Positions 26,454 to 35,715 of a DNA stretch of 64,000 nucleotides are shown here, in pieces (the stretch's first letter is position 1; the number at the start of each line of letters is the position of its first letter). The stretch comes from Nioella sp965215655 (GTDB lineage Bacteria; Pseudomonadota; Alphaproteobacteria; Rhodobacterales; Rhodobacteraceae), in NCBI RefSeq assembly GCF_965215655.1, contig NZ_OZ244111.1, positions 1,364,001-1,428,000 on the forward strand. Direction: 5' to 3'. Below the pieces are notes generated by a model. That model was not told the origin of the DNA, did not search any database, and saw only the letters and a program-made list of their open reading frames with translations. The translations under genes were made by a program, and so were the position numbers.

Positions 26454-27389
26454 GTGGAGCGCGCCTTGCAGGCCACCATCAGAACAGCAGTTCAATTCAA
26501 GGGCATCGGGCTTCATTCCGGGCGTCCGGCACGATTGACGATTCATCCGGCGGCGGCCTCTTTCGGCATCTGGTTTCGGCGCAGTGACATCACCGACCGT
26601 GACAACATGATCCCGGCTCGCTACGACGCGGTGCCGCAAAGCCAGCTATGCACCATCCTGCGCAACGAGGCCGGTGTCGAGGTCTCGACCGTGGAACATG
26701 TGATGGCGGCGCTTGTGGGCTGCGGCGTTCACAATGCGCTGGTCGAGATCGACGGGCCGGAAGTGCCGATCCTCGACGGGTCGGCCGCGCAATTCGTACG
26801 GGGCATTCTGGCGCGCGGCGTGCAGGGGCAGGGCAGTGCGATCACCGCGATCGAAATCCTGACCGAGGTCAGCGTCGAACAGGGCGAGGCCCGCGCCACG
26901 CTGCGCCCCTCGGCCAGTATGAAGATGCGCTTCGATATCGAATTTCCTGATGCCGCCATTGGCCGCCAGACCCGCGAGATGGACCTGTGCAACGGCCATT
27001 TCGTGCGTGAACTATGCGATAGCCGCACCTTCTGTCGTCAGGCGGATGTGGAATTCATGCAGGCCAACGGGCTCGCGCTTGGCGGTGTGCCTGGTGAAAA
27101 CGCGGTTGTCGTGGACGGGGATTATGTGACCAGCCCCGGCGGTCTGCGCCACGCGGATGAACCCGTGCGCCACAAGATGCTGGATGCGCTTGGCGATCTG
27201 GGACTTGCCGGGGCGCCTGTTCTTGGCGAATACGAGGGCGTACGCGCCGGTCACATGCTGACCAACCAGCTGCTGCGAAAGCTGTTCGCGACCCCCGGCG
27301 CGTGGCGCATGGTGGAATGCACGCCCGATCAGGCGGCGCAGCTTCCCGGCGTCGATCTGCACCCCGAGGACTTGTCCGCCGTTGCGTGA
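26454..27389 (+). CDS. lpxC: UDP-3-O-acyl-GlcNAc deacetylase LpxC
   Basis: 311 residues from GTG 26454, chosen because the family begins just before the LQATIRTAVQFKGIGLHSGRP block; in-frame starts further upstream (for example 26391) would add an unusual extension. Zinc and catalytic motifs: STVEHVMAAL, and HKMLDALGDLGLAG with the later GVRAGHMLTN. First committed, zinc-dependent step of lipid A synthesis in the cytoplasm. It has its own upstream region after the ftsZ terminator. Confidence 0.95.
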   Translation: MERALQATIRTAVQFKGIGLHSGRPARLTIHPAAASFGIWFRRSDITDRDNMIPARYDAVPQSQLCTILRNEAGVEVSTVEHVMAALVGCGVHNALVEIDGPEVPILDGSAAQFVRGILARGVQGQGSAITAIEILTEVSVEQGEARATLRPSASMKMRFDIEFPDAAIGRQTREMDLCNGHFVRELCDSRTFCRQADVEFMQANGLALGGVPGENAVVVDGDYVTSPGGLRHADEPVRHKMLDALGDLGLAGAPVLGEYEGVRAGHMLTNQLLRKLFATPGAWRMVECTPDQAAQLPGVDLHPEDLSAVA

Positions 27390-27487
27390 AACGCGCGAGG
27401 GACGATTCAGGCGTTTTGCCCTCAGAATTAATGTGCTAGGACCAATGGCAGAGAGGGCAGGCAAGCAAGCTTGCCGCAAGTAGACGC

Positions 27488-28360
27488 ATGAGGTTTCGGG
27501 CAATGGCACGGGGGCGAGGATTGCTGAGAACGGGGTTGAAAGCGAGCGTGGCATTGGCCTTGGTCCTGTCGCTTTCGGCATGTGCCAGCTGGCGCAACCG
27601 GAACAACGACACCCCGATCGAGCAGATGGAGGCGCAGCCGATCTTCCAGCAGGCCGAGGCGGAGCTGGAAGCCGAAGACTTCGATGACGCTGCCGCCCTG
27701 TTCCTTGAGGTTGAACGCCTGCACCCCTATTCGGAATGGGCCCGGCGCGCGCTGATCATGGCCACCTATGCCTATCATCAGGACCGCGATTACGAGAACA
27801 GCCGTGCCACTGCGCAGCGCTTCCTCGACTTCTACCCCGCGGATGAGGATGCCGCCTATGCCCAGTATCTGCTGGCGCTGTCCTACTATGACCAGATCGA
27901 CCAGGTGGGCCGCGACCAGGGCCTGACCTACCAGGCCTTGCAGGCGCTTCGGGTGGTGATCGAACGCTACCCGGACAGCGAATATGCCGCTTCGGCCATT
28001 CTGAAATTCGACCTCGCCTTCGACCATCTGGCCAGCAAGGAAATGGAAATCGGGCGCTACTACCTGCGTCGTGAAAACTATACTGCGGCCATCAACCGCT
28101 TCCGCGTGGTGGTGGAACAGTTCCAGACCACCAGCCACACGCCCGAGGCGTTGCTGCGTCTGGTCGAGGCTTATCTGGCGCTTGGCCTGCCCAATGAGGC
28201 ACAGACCGCCGGCGCGATCCTGGGCCACAATTTCCAGGCCTCGCCCTTCTATGACGATGCCTTCCGCCTGCTCAACGATCAGGAACTGGCACCGGAGGCT
28301 GCGGGCGAAAGCTGGCTGCGCGAGATCTGGCAGCAGACGGTGCGCGGGGAATGGCTCTGA
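27488..28360 (+). CDS. bamD: outer-membrane assembly lipoprotein BamD
   Basis: 290 residues. Signal peptide ending in the lipobox LSAC (cysteine near residue 33), then TPR-type helical repeats: FDDAAALFLEVERLHPYSEWARRAL, YENSRATAQRFLDFYPADEDA and YTAAINRFRVVVEQFQTTSHT. BamD is the essential lipoprotein of the BAM complex that folds outer-membrane proteins. ATG 27503 is a possible alternative start. It is followed after 24 bp by recN. Confidence 0.94.
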   Translation: MRFRAMARGRGLLRTGLKASVALALVLSLSACASWRNRNNDTPIEQMEAQPIFQQAEAELEAEDFDDAAALFLEVERLHPYSEWARRALIMATYAYHQDRDYENSRATAQRFLDFYPADEDAAYAQYLLALSYYDQIDQVGRDQGLTYQALQALRVVIERYPDSEYAASAILKFDLAFDHLASKEMEIGRYYLRRENYTAAINRFRVVVEQFQTTSHTPEALLRLVEAYLALGLPNEAQTAGAILGHNFQASPFYDDAFRLLNDQELAPEAAGESWLREIWQQTVRGEWL

Positions 28361-28384
28361 CGCTCAAGGGCCGTGAGGGCAGAG

Positions 28385-30034
28385 ATGCTGCGCAATCTCG
28401 ACATTCGTGACATGCTGATCATCGACCGGCTGGAGCTGAGCTTCCAGCCGGGTCTCAACGTGCTGACCGGCGAAACCGGGGCGGGCAAGTCGATCTTGCT
28501 CGATTCCCTTGGCTTCGTACTGGGTTGGCGGGGCCGCGCCGACCTGGTGCGCGCGGGCGCGGAGCAGGGTGAGGTCGAGGCGGTCTTCGATCTGCCGGAT
28601 GGGCACGGCGCGCATGCGGTGCTGGAAGAGGCGGGGCTGCCCGGTGGGGAGGAGCTGATCCTGCGCCGGGTCAACACCGCGCAGGGGCGCAAGACGGCAT
28701 GGGTCAATGACCGGCGGGTCTCGGGCGATGTGCTGCGGGCGCTGTCTGACACGCTGGTAGAGCTGCACGGGCAGGGTGATGACCGGGGTCTGCTGGACCC
28801 GCGCGTGCATCGCGACATGCTGGACGAGTTCGGCGGGCTTGGGGCGCAGCGGGATGAGGTGGCGGCGCTGTGGCGTGCGGTGAATGCCGCTGCTCGGGCG
28901 CTGGCCGAGGCTGAAGCCGAAGCGGCCGAGTTGAAAGCCGAAGAGGATTTCCTGCGCCATGCGGTGGCGGAACTCGATGCGCTCGACCCGCAACCGGGCG
29001 AGGAAGACGCGCTCGACGTGCGCCGCCGCCTGATGCAAGGTGCCGAGAAGATGCGGTCCGACGTGGCGCGGGCGCTGGAGGCGCTTGGAAGCCAGGGGGG
29101 GGAGGGCGCGTTGTCTGATGCGCTGCGCTGGCTCGACGGGCTGACCGATAAGGCCGAGGGCGGGCTGGACGCGCCGCTTGCCGCGCTGGAACGGGCGCTG
29201 GTGGAACTGGGCGAGGCGCAGGCGGGGGTGGAGGCGTTTGCGGACCGGTTGAGCTTCAACCCCGCAGAGCTGGAAGAGACGGAAGAGCGGCTCTTTGCCC
29301 TGCGGGCACTGGCGCGAAAGCATGGTGTGGCCCCGGATGATCTGGGCGGCTTCGCCGAAGAGCTGCGCGGACGGCTGGAGGCGCTGGACGGGTCGGTTGC
29401 GCATCTGGGGGCGCTGAAAACGGCGCGGGACCGGGCGCGGAGAGCGTTTGATGCGGCAGCTGACGCATTGACCAAAGCGCGCATGGACGCGGCGGAACGG
29501 CTCGATGCCCGGATCATGCAGGAACTGGCGCCGCTCAAGATGGAGCGCGCGGTCTTCGTGACCGAAATCTCGGCCACTGACCCCGGTTCCACCGGACAGG
29601 ACGCGGTGGTCTTTGCCGCCCGTACCAACCCCGGCGCGCCGATCGGGCCTTTGAACAAGGTGGCCTCGGGCGGCGAGCTGTCGCGCTTCCTGCTGGCCAT
29701 GAAGGTCTGCCTGAGCGAAAGGGCCGAGGGGCTGACGATGATCTTCGACGAGATCGACCGGGGTGTCGGTGGGGCCACGGCGGATGCGGTTGGACGGCGG
29801 CTGAAGGCGCTGGCGGAGGGCAGCCAGGTGCTGGTCGTGACCCATTCCCCACAGGTGGCCGCGCTTGGGGCGCATCACTGGCGGGTGGAGAAGCGCGTCG
29901 AGGGCGAGGTGACCCTGAGCCGGGTTGTGCCCCTGTCGGATGCGGATCGCGTGGGCGAGGTGGCGCGGATGCTGTCGGGTGACACAGTGACCGACGCCGC
30001 GCATCAGGCGGCGCGGGAGTTGCTGAAGCTCTGA
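28385..30034 (+). CDS. recN: DNA repair protein RecN
   Basis: 549 residues from ATG 28385 (MLRNLDIRDMLIID, the classic RecN start; a GTG four codons earlier is less likely). SMC-like ATPase with Walker A GETGAGKS near residue 32. A long coiled-coil middle follows, then the signature ASGGELSRFLLAMKV and Walker B LTMIFDEIDRG close to the C-terminus. It holds broken DNA ends together during double-strand break repair. A palindromic repeat begins on the base after its stop codon. Confidence 0.97.
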   Translation: MLRNLDIRDMLIIDRLELSFQPGLNVLTGETGAGKSILLDSLGFVLGWRGRADLVRAGAEQGEVEAVFDLPDGHGAHAVLEEAGLPGGEELILRRVNTAQGRKTAWVNDRRVSGDVLRALSDTLVELHGQGDDRGLLDPRVHRDMLDEFGGLGAQRDEVAALWRAVNAAARALAEAEAEAAELKAEEDFLRHAVAELDALDPQPGEEDALDVRRRLMQGAEKMRSDVARALEALGSQGGEGALSDALRWLDGLTDKAEGGLDAPLAALERALVELGEAQAGVEAFADRLSFNPAELEETEERLFALRALARKHGVAPDDLGGFAEELRGRLEALDGSVAHLGALKTARDRARRAFDAAADALTKARMDAAERLDARIMQELAPLKMERAVFVTEISATDPGSTGQDAVVFAARTNPGAPIGPLNKVASGGELSRFLLAMKVCLSERAEGLTMIFDEIDRGVGGATADAVGRRLKALAEGSQVLVVTHSPQVAALGAHHWRVEKRVEGEVTLSRVVPLSDADRVGEVARMLSGDTVTDAAHQAARELLKL

Positions 30035-30123
30035 GCGGTTTCGCCGACTGCGTCGTCGACCCGCGAGCGGCCCTCGTCAACCCCCGCTTTCGCGGGGGCC
30101 TCCTCGGGCCGCGTTGCCACGGG
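30035..30123. repeat. palindromic interspersed repeat, copy A2
   Basis: Closest copy to 14424-14511: both carry tcgccgactgcgtcgtcgacc, split by one or two changes further on. The central hairpin here is cccccgc-ttt-gcggggg, and the tail is GGGCCGCGTTGCCACGGG. It abuts the recN stop codon and could act as its transcription end. Confidence 0.8.
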
Positions 30124-30240
30124 AAATCGGATGAGTCGTTGAGAAGATAGCCCTTGTTGCGCGGGCTTTGCGGTCCTGGCCATCCGCTGAGAGGCCCTGA
30201 AGCCGGGATCTGCCCGCTTCTGGGCCTTTGCAAGCCTTTT

Positions 30241-30316
30241 GCCGTCCCCTGGCCTGTCAAGGCCAAGCCGCCTTGCGGCGGGCGCTTACGCGCGCCTTGA
30301 CAGGCCGGGGGACGGC
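30241..30316. repeat. 23-bp inverted repeat forming a 76-nt hairpin
   Basis: Arms 30241-30263 and 30294-30316 match at 22 of 23 positions, the exception being a G-U compatible base. The 30-base interior is itself self-complementary in two places (gccgcc..ggcggg and gcgc..gcgc), so a cruciform or branched RNA is possible. There is no T-tract. It stands alone between the A2 repeat and the ClC gene. Confidence 0.85.
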
Positions 30317-30423
30317 GTGCGGCGCGACTGACATCGCGATTTTCATCGCTGTGAAAAGCGGTTAGGGATGGGGAAAGCCGGTGCGCAGCGGGCGGGCCGG
30401 ATGGTTGCGAGGATAACGGCCCC
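30317..30423. other. intergenic remainder upstream of the ClC gene
   Basis: With 30035-30316 this makes a 389-bp gap. The last 107 bp show no gene and no clear promoter boxes, but must contain the start signals of the ClC gene. Confidence 0.5.
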
Positions 30424-32112
30424 GTGTCAGGCGAAAGACAGCCTTTTTTGCGCGATCAGCTGAGCCAGGCGGTGACGGCTGCACGGGGGGGATGGGACGT
30501 GCTGCGCCACAAGGGGCCGAGCCAGATCCAGTTCTGGTTCATCGCGCTGGCCGTGGGGATCGCGGCGGGGTTCGCGGCGCTGTTCTTTCGCAAGGGCATC
30601 GACTGGCTGCAAAGCACCATCTACGGCGTTGAAGACCCCCGCATGCTGCATTCTTTTGCCGAAGGTCTGCCGTGGTTCCTGATCCTCGTGGTGCCGATCA
30701 TTGGCGGCTTGATCGTGGGGCTGATCCTGCACTGGTTCACGCCGGATGGACGGGTCCGCGCGGTGGCCGATGTGATCGAGGGCGCGGCGCTGGCCGATGG
30801 CCGGGTGGAGCAAAAGGCGGGGATCGCCTCGGCCTTCGCCTCGCTGATCACCCTGTCCTCGGGCGGGTCCACGGGACGTGAGGGGCCGGTTGTGCATCTG
30901 GCGGGCGTGGTGTCGTCGCGCGTCTCGGACTGGATCAAGGCCGACGGGATCACCGGACGCGACCTGTTGGGCTGCGCGGTGGCGGCGGCGGTGTCGGCCA
31001 GCTTCAACGCGCCGATTGCCGGGGCGCTCTTCGCGCTGGAGGTGGTGCTGCGCCATTTCGCGGTGCATGCCTTTGCCCCCATCGTCATCGCCTCGGTTGC
31101 GGGCACGGTGATCAACCGGCTGGAATTCGGCGACATGACCGAGTTTCACCTGGGCACGGACAGCGCGCTGGAATTCTATGTGGAACTGCCGGCTTTCATG
31201 CTGCTTGGCCTGCTGGCGGGGGTCATCGCTGCGGTTTTCATGCGCGGGGTGTTCTGGGCGGAGGACCTTGGCAACGGCATCCAGCGGCGCACCGGGCTGC
31301 CGCGCTGGCTGCGTCCGGCGATCGCGGGGGCGTTTCTGGGGGCGTTGGCCATTGCCTTCCCGCATATCATCGGGGTGGGGTACGAGACGACCTCGGCGGC
31401 GCTGACTGGCGAATTGCTGCTGCATGAGGCCATTGTCTTCGCCATTCTCAAGGTCATTGCCGTGGGCATCACCATCGGGGGCCGCATGGGCGGCGGGGTC
31501 TTCTCGCCCTCGCTGATGATCGGGGCGTTGACCGGGCTGGCCTTCGGCATGATCGCCACCGGCATCTTTCCCGATGTGTCGGGGTCAGAGACGCTTTACG
31601 CGCTGGCAGGTATGGGGGCTGTGGCGGCCGCCGTTCTGGGGGCGCCCATTTCAACGACCCTCATCGTCTTTGAGCTGACCGGCGACTGGCAGACGGGTCT
31701 GGCGGTGATGGTCTCGGTGTCCCTGTCGACCGCTGTTGCCAGCCGCATGGTGGACCGGTCCTTCTTCCTCACGCAGCTGGAGCGGCGCAATATCCACCTG
31801 GCTGCCGGACCGCAGGCCTATCTGCTTGGCATGTTCCGGGTGGCAAAGGTGATGCGCCCGCTGGATCATGAGAGGACCGGCGAGAGCGAGGCGCTGCTGA
31901 CATTGGTGGACCAGGGCATCTACCTGGAGATGAACGCGACGCTGGAACGGGCCATGCCGGTCTTTGAACGCACCGGGCTCGATCGGGTTCCGGTGGTGAC
32001 GCTGGCGCCGGGCGATGCCCCGCCCGCACTGGAGGGCGCGCTTTACCAGGTCGATGCGTTGAAGGCGTATAACCGGGCGCTGGCGGCGACAGCGGCAGAG
32101 GAGCATAGCTGA
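30424..32112 (+). CDS. ClC family chloride channel/antiporter
   Basis: 562 residues from GTG 30424. About ten to twelve membrane segments from residue 40. Anion-path motifs: SSGGSTGREGPVVH (the GREGP block), and GGRMGGGVFSPSLMIG. The segment after residue 455 is soluble and may be a reduced CBS-like domain, though no clean CBS pair is visible. The family moves chloride through the inner membrane, either passively or in exchange for protons. Which mode applies cannot be told without locating the gating glutamates precisely. Confidence 0.92.
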   Translation: MSGERQPFLRDQLSQAVTAARGGWDVLRHKGPSQIQFWFIALAVGIAAGFAALFFRKGIDWLQSTIYGVEDPRMLHSFAEGLPWFLILVVPIIGGLIVGLILHWFTPDGRVRAVADVIEGAALADGRVEQKAGIASAFASLITLSSGGSTGREGPVVHLAGVVSSRVSDWIKADGITGRDLLGCAVAAAVSASFNAPIAGALFALEVVLRHFAVHAFAPIVIASVAGTVINRLEFGDMTEFHLGTDSALEFYVELPAFMLLGLLAGVIAAVFMRGVFWAEDLGNGIQRRTGLPRWLRPAIAGAFLGALAIAFPHIIGVGYETTSAALTGELLLHEAIVFAILKVIAVGITIGGRMGGGVFSPSLMIGALTGLAFGMIATGIFPDVSGSETLYALAGMGAVAAAVLGAPISTTLIVFELTGDWQTGLAVMVSVSLSTAVASRMVDRSFFLTQLERRNIHLAAGPQAYLLGMFRVAKVMRPLDHERTGESEALLTLVDQGIYLEMNATLERAMPVFERTGLDRVPVVTLAPGDAPPALEGALYQVDALKAYNRALAATAAEEHS

Positions 32113-32182
32113 TCCGGTTACGGGGCGGGCGCGATCCATGCTAAAGTGCGTCTATTGATCGTTGAATTTCGAGGATGCCCGA

Positions 32183-33286
32183 ATGCCAGTATTGCGTCAT
32201 GCCAAAGCTGTGTGCTGCCTGTGCCTGTCCGTTTTCCTGGCGACCCCAAGTCTCGCAGATGCGCCGCCCGCAAGCGCTGCCCTCCGCCTGTTGCTGGCCA
32301 CCATTCCCGATGTGGCGGATGCTCCGGCTGGTGGCTATCAGATTGATTTCGGGGATGTTCGCGCCGCACGGTCGTTTCTGGAGGCAAACGGAGTCGCGCC
32401 CCTCGACCCGGAAGAGCGGGCGCTGGCGGCCCTGATGCGGGGTGGGACGCAGATCTTCGGGCGCTCGGCATCGGCGCAGGACGCCCGCTTTCGCTTGGCC
32501 AACGGATTTGGTTTCGATGATGTGGAAACCAACCTCCAATATGCCCGCCCGCCGATCTGGCTGAACCTGTTGTCGCTCGGCTTCGGCGCGGGTGCGGTGG
32601 CAGCCGATCTCCTGCCGGGGGCCGGGTTTACGCACGAGGAACGACACGGGCATTCGGTTTTCTGGCGGGGCGAGCAGGACAACGCCGTGATGCAGCCGAA
32701 CCTGCCGCCTGACGATCTTTATGGCGGGGCGGTGCGACGGTCGGCTCGGCTGGCAGTGGCGGGTGATATTCTGGCCTTCTCGAATGCATGGGCGGTGCTG
32801 GACACGGTACTGACCACCGAAATGCCGCGGATGGTGGATGACGCCGAGATTGCCGCGCTGCTCGATGCGCTGGACGCGGCCGCACATCCCGGTGAACGTC
32901 TGATCCTGGCCAATCTCTTTGTGGAGGCGTTGCCTGCGGAATATCCGGGGACCCTGTTGATGGCGGATCTCTTTGGCGATGACGGCCATGTCACCATTGT
33001 CGCGTTGCGTCCGACCCAAATCCTGCCCGCCGCCGACCAGGCTGCCCGACTGGGTGTGAACTGGTCGGGCCTGGCTATCAACGACGCGGGCGACAGTTTT
33101 GCCGATCTGATCGGCGCGGATGCCGAGACGGCGGTGATCGAGGCGGGGGCACCGGTTCTTGTCATGCGGCTGGACACGCGGATTGACGCCGAGGCCAGCC
33201 GGTTGCTGTTCAATCAGGCGTATCGGACGCTGCAAAGCGCCTTGATGCGCCGGGATTTCGAGCGTCTGCTGTCGGACCGGCCGTGA
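32183..33286 (+). CDS. secreted protein of unknown function
   Basis: 367 residues from ATG 32183 (gagg upstream); an in-frame TTG at 32162 is less likely. A signal peptide (KAVCCLCLSVFLATPSLAD) suggests export to the periplasm. The mature part has no motif I recognise; it is acidic and Ala/Leu-rich with a possible amphipathic helix pattern. It is flanked by ClC and, convergently, DUF427. Other secreted unknowns occur within 8 kb (37705, 39409, 39921). Confidence 0.8.
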   Translation: MPVLRHAKAVCCLCLSVFLATPSLADAPPASAALRLLLATIPDVADAPAGGYQIDFGDVRAARSFLEANGVAPLDPEERALAALMRGGTQIFGRSASAQDARFRLANGFGFDDVETNLQYARPPIWLNLLSLGFGAGAVAADLLPGAGFTHEERHGHSVFWRGEQDNAVMQPNLPPDDLYGGAVRRSARLAVAGDILAFSNAWAVLDTVLTTEMPRMVDDAEIAALLDALDAAAHPGERLILANLFVEALPAEYPGTLLMADLFGDDGHVTIVALRPTQILPAADQAARLGVNWSGLAINDAGDSFADLIGADAETAVIEAGAPVLVMRLDTRIDAEASRLLFNQAYRTLQSALMRRDFERLLSDRP

Positions 33287-33628
33287 TCAGACTTTCTCGA
33301 TGGCCACCAGGTTCGGATAGAACGCCAGGTAGCCCGCGATCTCGGCGGCTTCTTCGGTGGGGGCCTCGTAGCTCCAGGCCGCGTTCTTGATCACGTTCGA
33401 CTTGGTCACGATCGAGTAATAGGCCGCGTCGCCCTTGAACGGGCAATGGCTGGTCTGTTCCGAGGCGTCGAGGAATGCCATGCCGATATCTTCGCGGGGG
33501 AAGTAGATGACGGGCGGATAGTCGCCCTCGGTCAGTTCCAAGGCGTTCTTGGACTCGCCCAGAACGGCCCCTCCGGCCCGCACAACCCAGGTGCCCGCCG
33601 CTTTGCGAATCTTGATATGGCTTGTCAT
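33287..33628 (-). CDS. DUF427 family protein
   Basis: 113 residues from the ATG at 33626-33628 with agggac upstream. Contains the family pattern VYFPxxDI...(here VIYFPREDIGMAFLDASEQTSHCPFKG, split) and the TKSNVIKNAAWSYEAP block. DUF427 proteins are small cytoplasmic proteins of unclear function. Convergent with the preceding secreted-protein gene: its stop codon begins on the very next base. Confidence 0.9.
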   Translation of the reverse strand: MTSHIKIRKAAGTWVVRAGGAVLGESKNALELTEGDYPPVIYFPREDIGMAFLDASEQTSHCPFKGDAAYYSIVTKSNVIKNAAWSYEAPTEEAAEIAGYLAFYPNLVAIEKV

Positions 33629-33701
33629 CTTTGTCCCTCTCCCTCGTCCGTAAACGCGTTTATCCCGGCATGATCTGCCGCTTGCCTGTAACAGGATGAT
33701 G

Positions 33702-35519
33702 TCACAGCGGTGCCGTGGCCCGATCCAGCCAGTCTGCCGTATGGGCTGGCAGGTGCGATCGCAGTTTTTCGGCGGTTCGCGCATGATAGGCGTCAATCCA
33801 CGCGATTTCGTCCCTGTTCATCGCATCTGCGTCAATCAGACGCCGGTCGATGGGGGCCCAGGTGATGGTGTCGAATTCCAGCATGTCGCGCGGGTCGCCG
33901 CCGGGCAGGGCCGGGGCTTCGCGCACCACGATCAGGTTTTCGATGCGGATGCCGAAGGCGCCTTCCCGGTAGTATCCTGGCTCATTGGACAGGATCATGC
34001 CCGGCTGCAAGGGCAGGGTGGAGACGCGGGAAATCCGTTGCGGGCCTTCATGCACCGAGAGGTAGACGCCGACGCCATGCCCGGTGCCGTGGTCGAAATC
34101 GCGCCCCGCCTGCCAGAGCGGCATCCGTGCGAGCGAGTCGAGGTCCCGCCCGGCGATCCCCTTGGGAAAGCGCGCGCGGCTGACGGCGATCATCCCGCGC
34201 AGCACCTGGGTAAAGGCGCTGCGCTCGTCTTCACCTGGCGCCCCCACAGCGATGGTGCGGGTGATGTCGGTGGTCCCGTCCTCGTACTGCGCGCCGCTGT
34301 CGACTAGATAGATCTGCCCAGGGGTGATCGTCGCGTTCGAGGCTTCGGACACCCGGTAATGGGGCAGTGCGGCATGGGGACCGGCGGCGGAAATCGTGTC
34401 GAAGGAGATGTCTTTCAGCACCCCGGTATCCGCCCGGAACGCTTCCAGCCTGCGGGCGCAGTCGATCTCGGTCAGCTTCCCCTTCGGGGCCTCCGTGTCG
34501 AACCAGTGCAGGAAACGGGCAAATGCCACCCCGTCGCGGATATGGGCGGCGGTGGTGGCCTTGATCTCGGCGGGCGTCTTGCGCGCTTTGGGCAGGATGC
34601 AGGGGTCCTGGCCGCTGGCGACCTCCACCCCTGCGGCGTCCAGCACCATGCGCACCTGGTGGGGCGCTGTGGCGGGATCGACGCGAACCGGGCCAGAGAG
34701 CGTGGCAATGGCCGCCTCGAAATCATCCCAGTGCTTCAGCGTGATGTTCGGATCGGGGCCGAGTGCCTCGAACTTGGCCGGGTCGCTGAACAGCGTCACA
34801 TGCCCGCGGCTGTCGATGATGGCGAAGGCCTGCACGACCGGCAAATGCGGCAGGTCGCCCCCGCGGATGTTGAGCAGCCAGCAGACGGAATCGGGCAGGG
34901 TCAGAATGGCGGCGGCCTGTCCCGCCTTGGCGAGGGCATCCGCGATGTCCCGCCGTTTCTCACCCGATTTTCTCCCTGCAATTTCAACGGGAAACCCGGT
35001 TGCGGGCGCATCGGGCCGGTCCGGCTGGTCGGGCCAGATCGCGTCAACCGGGTTCGCAACGGGACGCAGCGAGATTTGGGCAGGCGTCAGGGCGGCCTCC
35101 AGCCGGTCAATCTCCTGGCTGGTATGCAGCCAGGGGTCAAAGCCAACTATACCTCCTTTGGGCAGGTGATCCTTCAGCCAGTCCTCCAGCGCGGTTTCGG
35201 GCCAGTTTACCGGAGTGAAGTCGGACAGCGCCACCTGCTCCTTGACCTGAACCCGGTAGCGGCCATCGACGAAGACGCCCGCCCTGTCAGGCAGAACCGC
35301 GCAGAACCCCGCCGAGCCGGTGAACCCGGTCAGCCAGGCCAGCCTCTCGTCCCGCGCGGCCACGTATTCGCCCTGATGCGCATCGGCGCGCGGCACCAGA
35401 AAGCCCGACAGGCCCTGCGTCGCCAGTTCGGCGCGCAGCATTGCCAACCGGGGTGGCCCCTGTTCGGGGCTGGTCGCGGAAGAAAAGCTCTGGAAACGGG
35501 TGGGGCTGGTATCGGTCAT
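33702..35519 (-). CDS. pepP: Xaa-Pro aminopeptidase (M24B, aminopeptidase P)
   Basis: 605 residues, the long form with two creatinase-like N-terminal domains before the pita-bread catalytic domain. Metal-site blocks in order: LVDSGAQYEDGTTDITRT (two aspartates), HGTGHGVGVYLSVHEGPQ (histidine), SNEPGYYREGAFGIRIENL (two glutamates). It removes N-terminal residues ahead of proline. Symbol assigned by family; the long form is closer to eukaryotic-type APP than to E. coli PepP. Confidence 0.94.
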   Translation of the reverse strand: MTDTSPTRFQSFSSATSPEQGPPRLAMLRAELATQGLSGFLVPRADAHQGEYVAARDERLAWLTGFTGSAGFCAVLPDRAGVFVDGRYRVQVKEQVALSDFTPVNWPETALEDWLKDHLPKGGIVGFDPWLHTSQEIDRLEAALTPAQISLRPVANPVDAIWPDQPDRPDAPATGFPVEIAGRKSGEKRRDIADALAKAGQAAAILTLPDSVCWLLNIRGGDLPHLPVVQAFAIIDSRGHVTLFSDPAKFEALGPDPNITLKHWDDFEAAIATLSGPVRVDPATAPHQVRMVLDAAGVEVASGQDPCILPKARKTPAEIKATTAAHIRDGVAFARFLHWFDTEAPKGKLTEIDCARRLEAFRADTGVLKDISFDTISAAGPHAALPHYRVSEASNATITPGQIYLVDSGAQYEDGTTDITRTIAVGAPGEDERSAFTQVLRGMIAVSRARFPKGIAGRDLDSLARMPLWQAGRDFDHGTGHGVGVYLSVHEGPQRISRVSTLPLQPGMILSNEPGYYREGAFGIRIENLIVVREAPALPGGDPRDMLEFDTITWAPIDRRLIDADAMNRDEIAWIDAYHARTAEKLRSHLPAHTADWLDRATAPL

Positions 35520-35623
35520 GGCGCGGAGCCTGCACCGGGGCGCGGGATTTGTCCATCGCTGCCGTGGCGACGCAGAGCCTTCCTGTCAGCGCAGGCAGGT
35601 TCATACAGTTTAACTAAAATTGT

Positions 35624-35652
35624 CTTTCAGCTTGGCCAAAATACCTCGGGGA
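35624..35652 (-). repeat. GAGGTATTTTGGCCAAGCTGAA motif, copy M3
   Basis: On the minus strand CCCGAGGTATTTTGGCCAAGCTGAAAG, preceded by the cobT hairpin at 35655-35674. Same motif family as 14571-14605 and 49225-49258. Confidence 0.75.
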
Positions 35653-35674
35653 GCGCGAGGGGCTGGCCCCTCGC
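35646..35674 (-). terminator. terminator-like hairpin after cobT
   Basis: GCGAGGGG and CCCCTCGC (35655-35662/35667-35674) form an 8-bp stem with a 4-base loop, 42 bp past the cobT stop on the minus strand. The following T-run is only TATTTT within the M3 motif, so termination efficiency is uncertain. Confidence 0.55.
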
Positions 35675-35715
35675 TCCTGTCACGTCCACAGGCGCTGCCG
35701 GTCGCATGGGCGTGC

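Noticed and set aside
28279..30004. Two long minus-strand frames (499 and 546 codons)
   Set aside because: Antisense to recN; low-complexity Ser/Arg-rich or His/Arg-rich products, no RBS.
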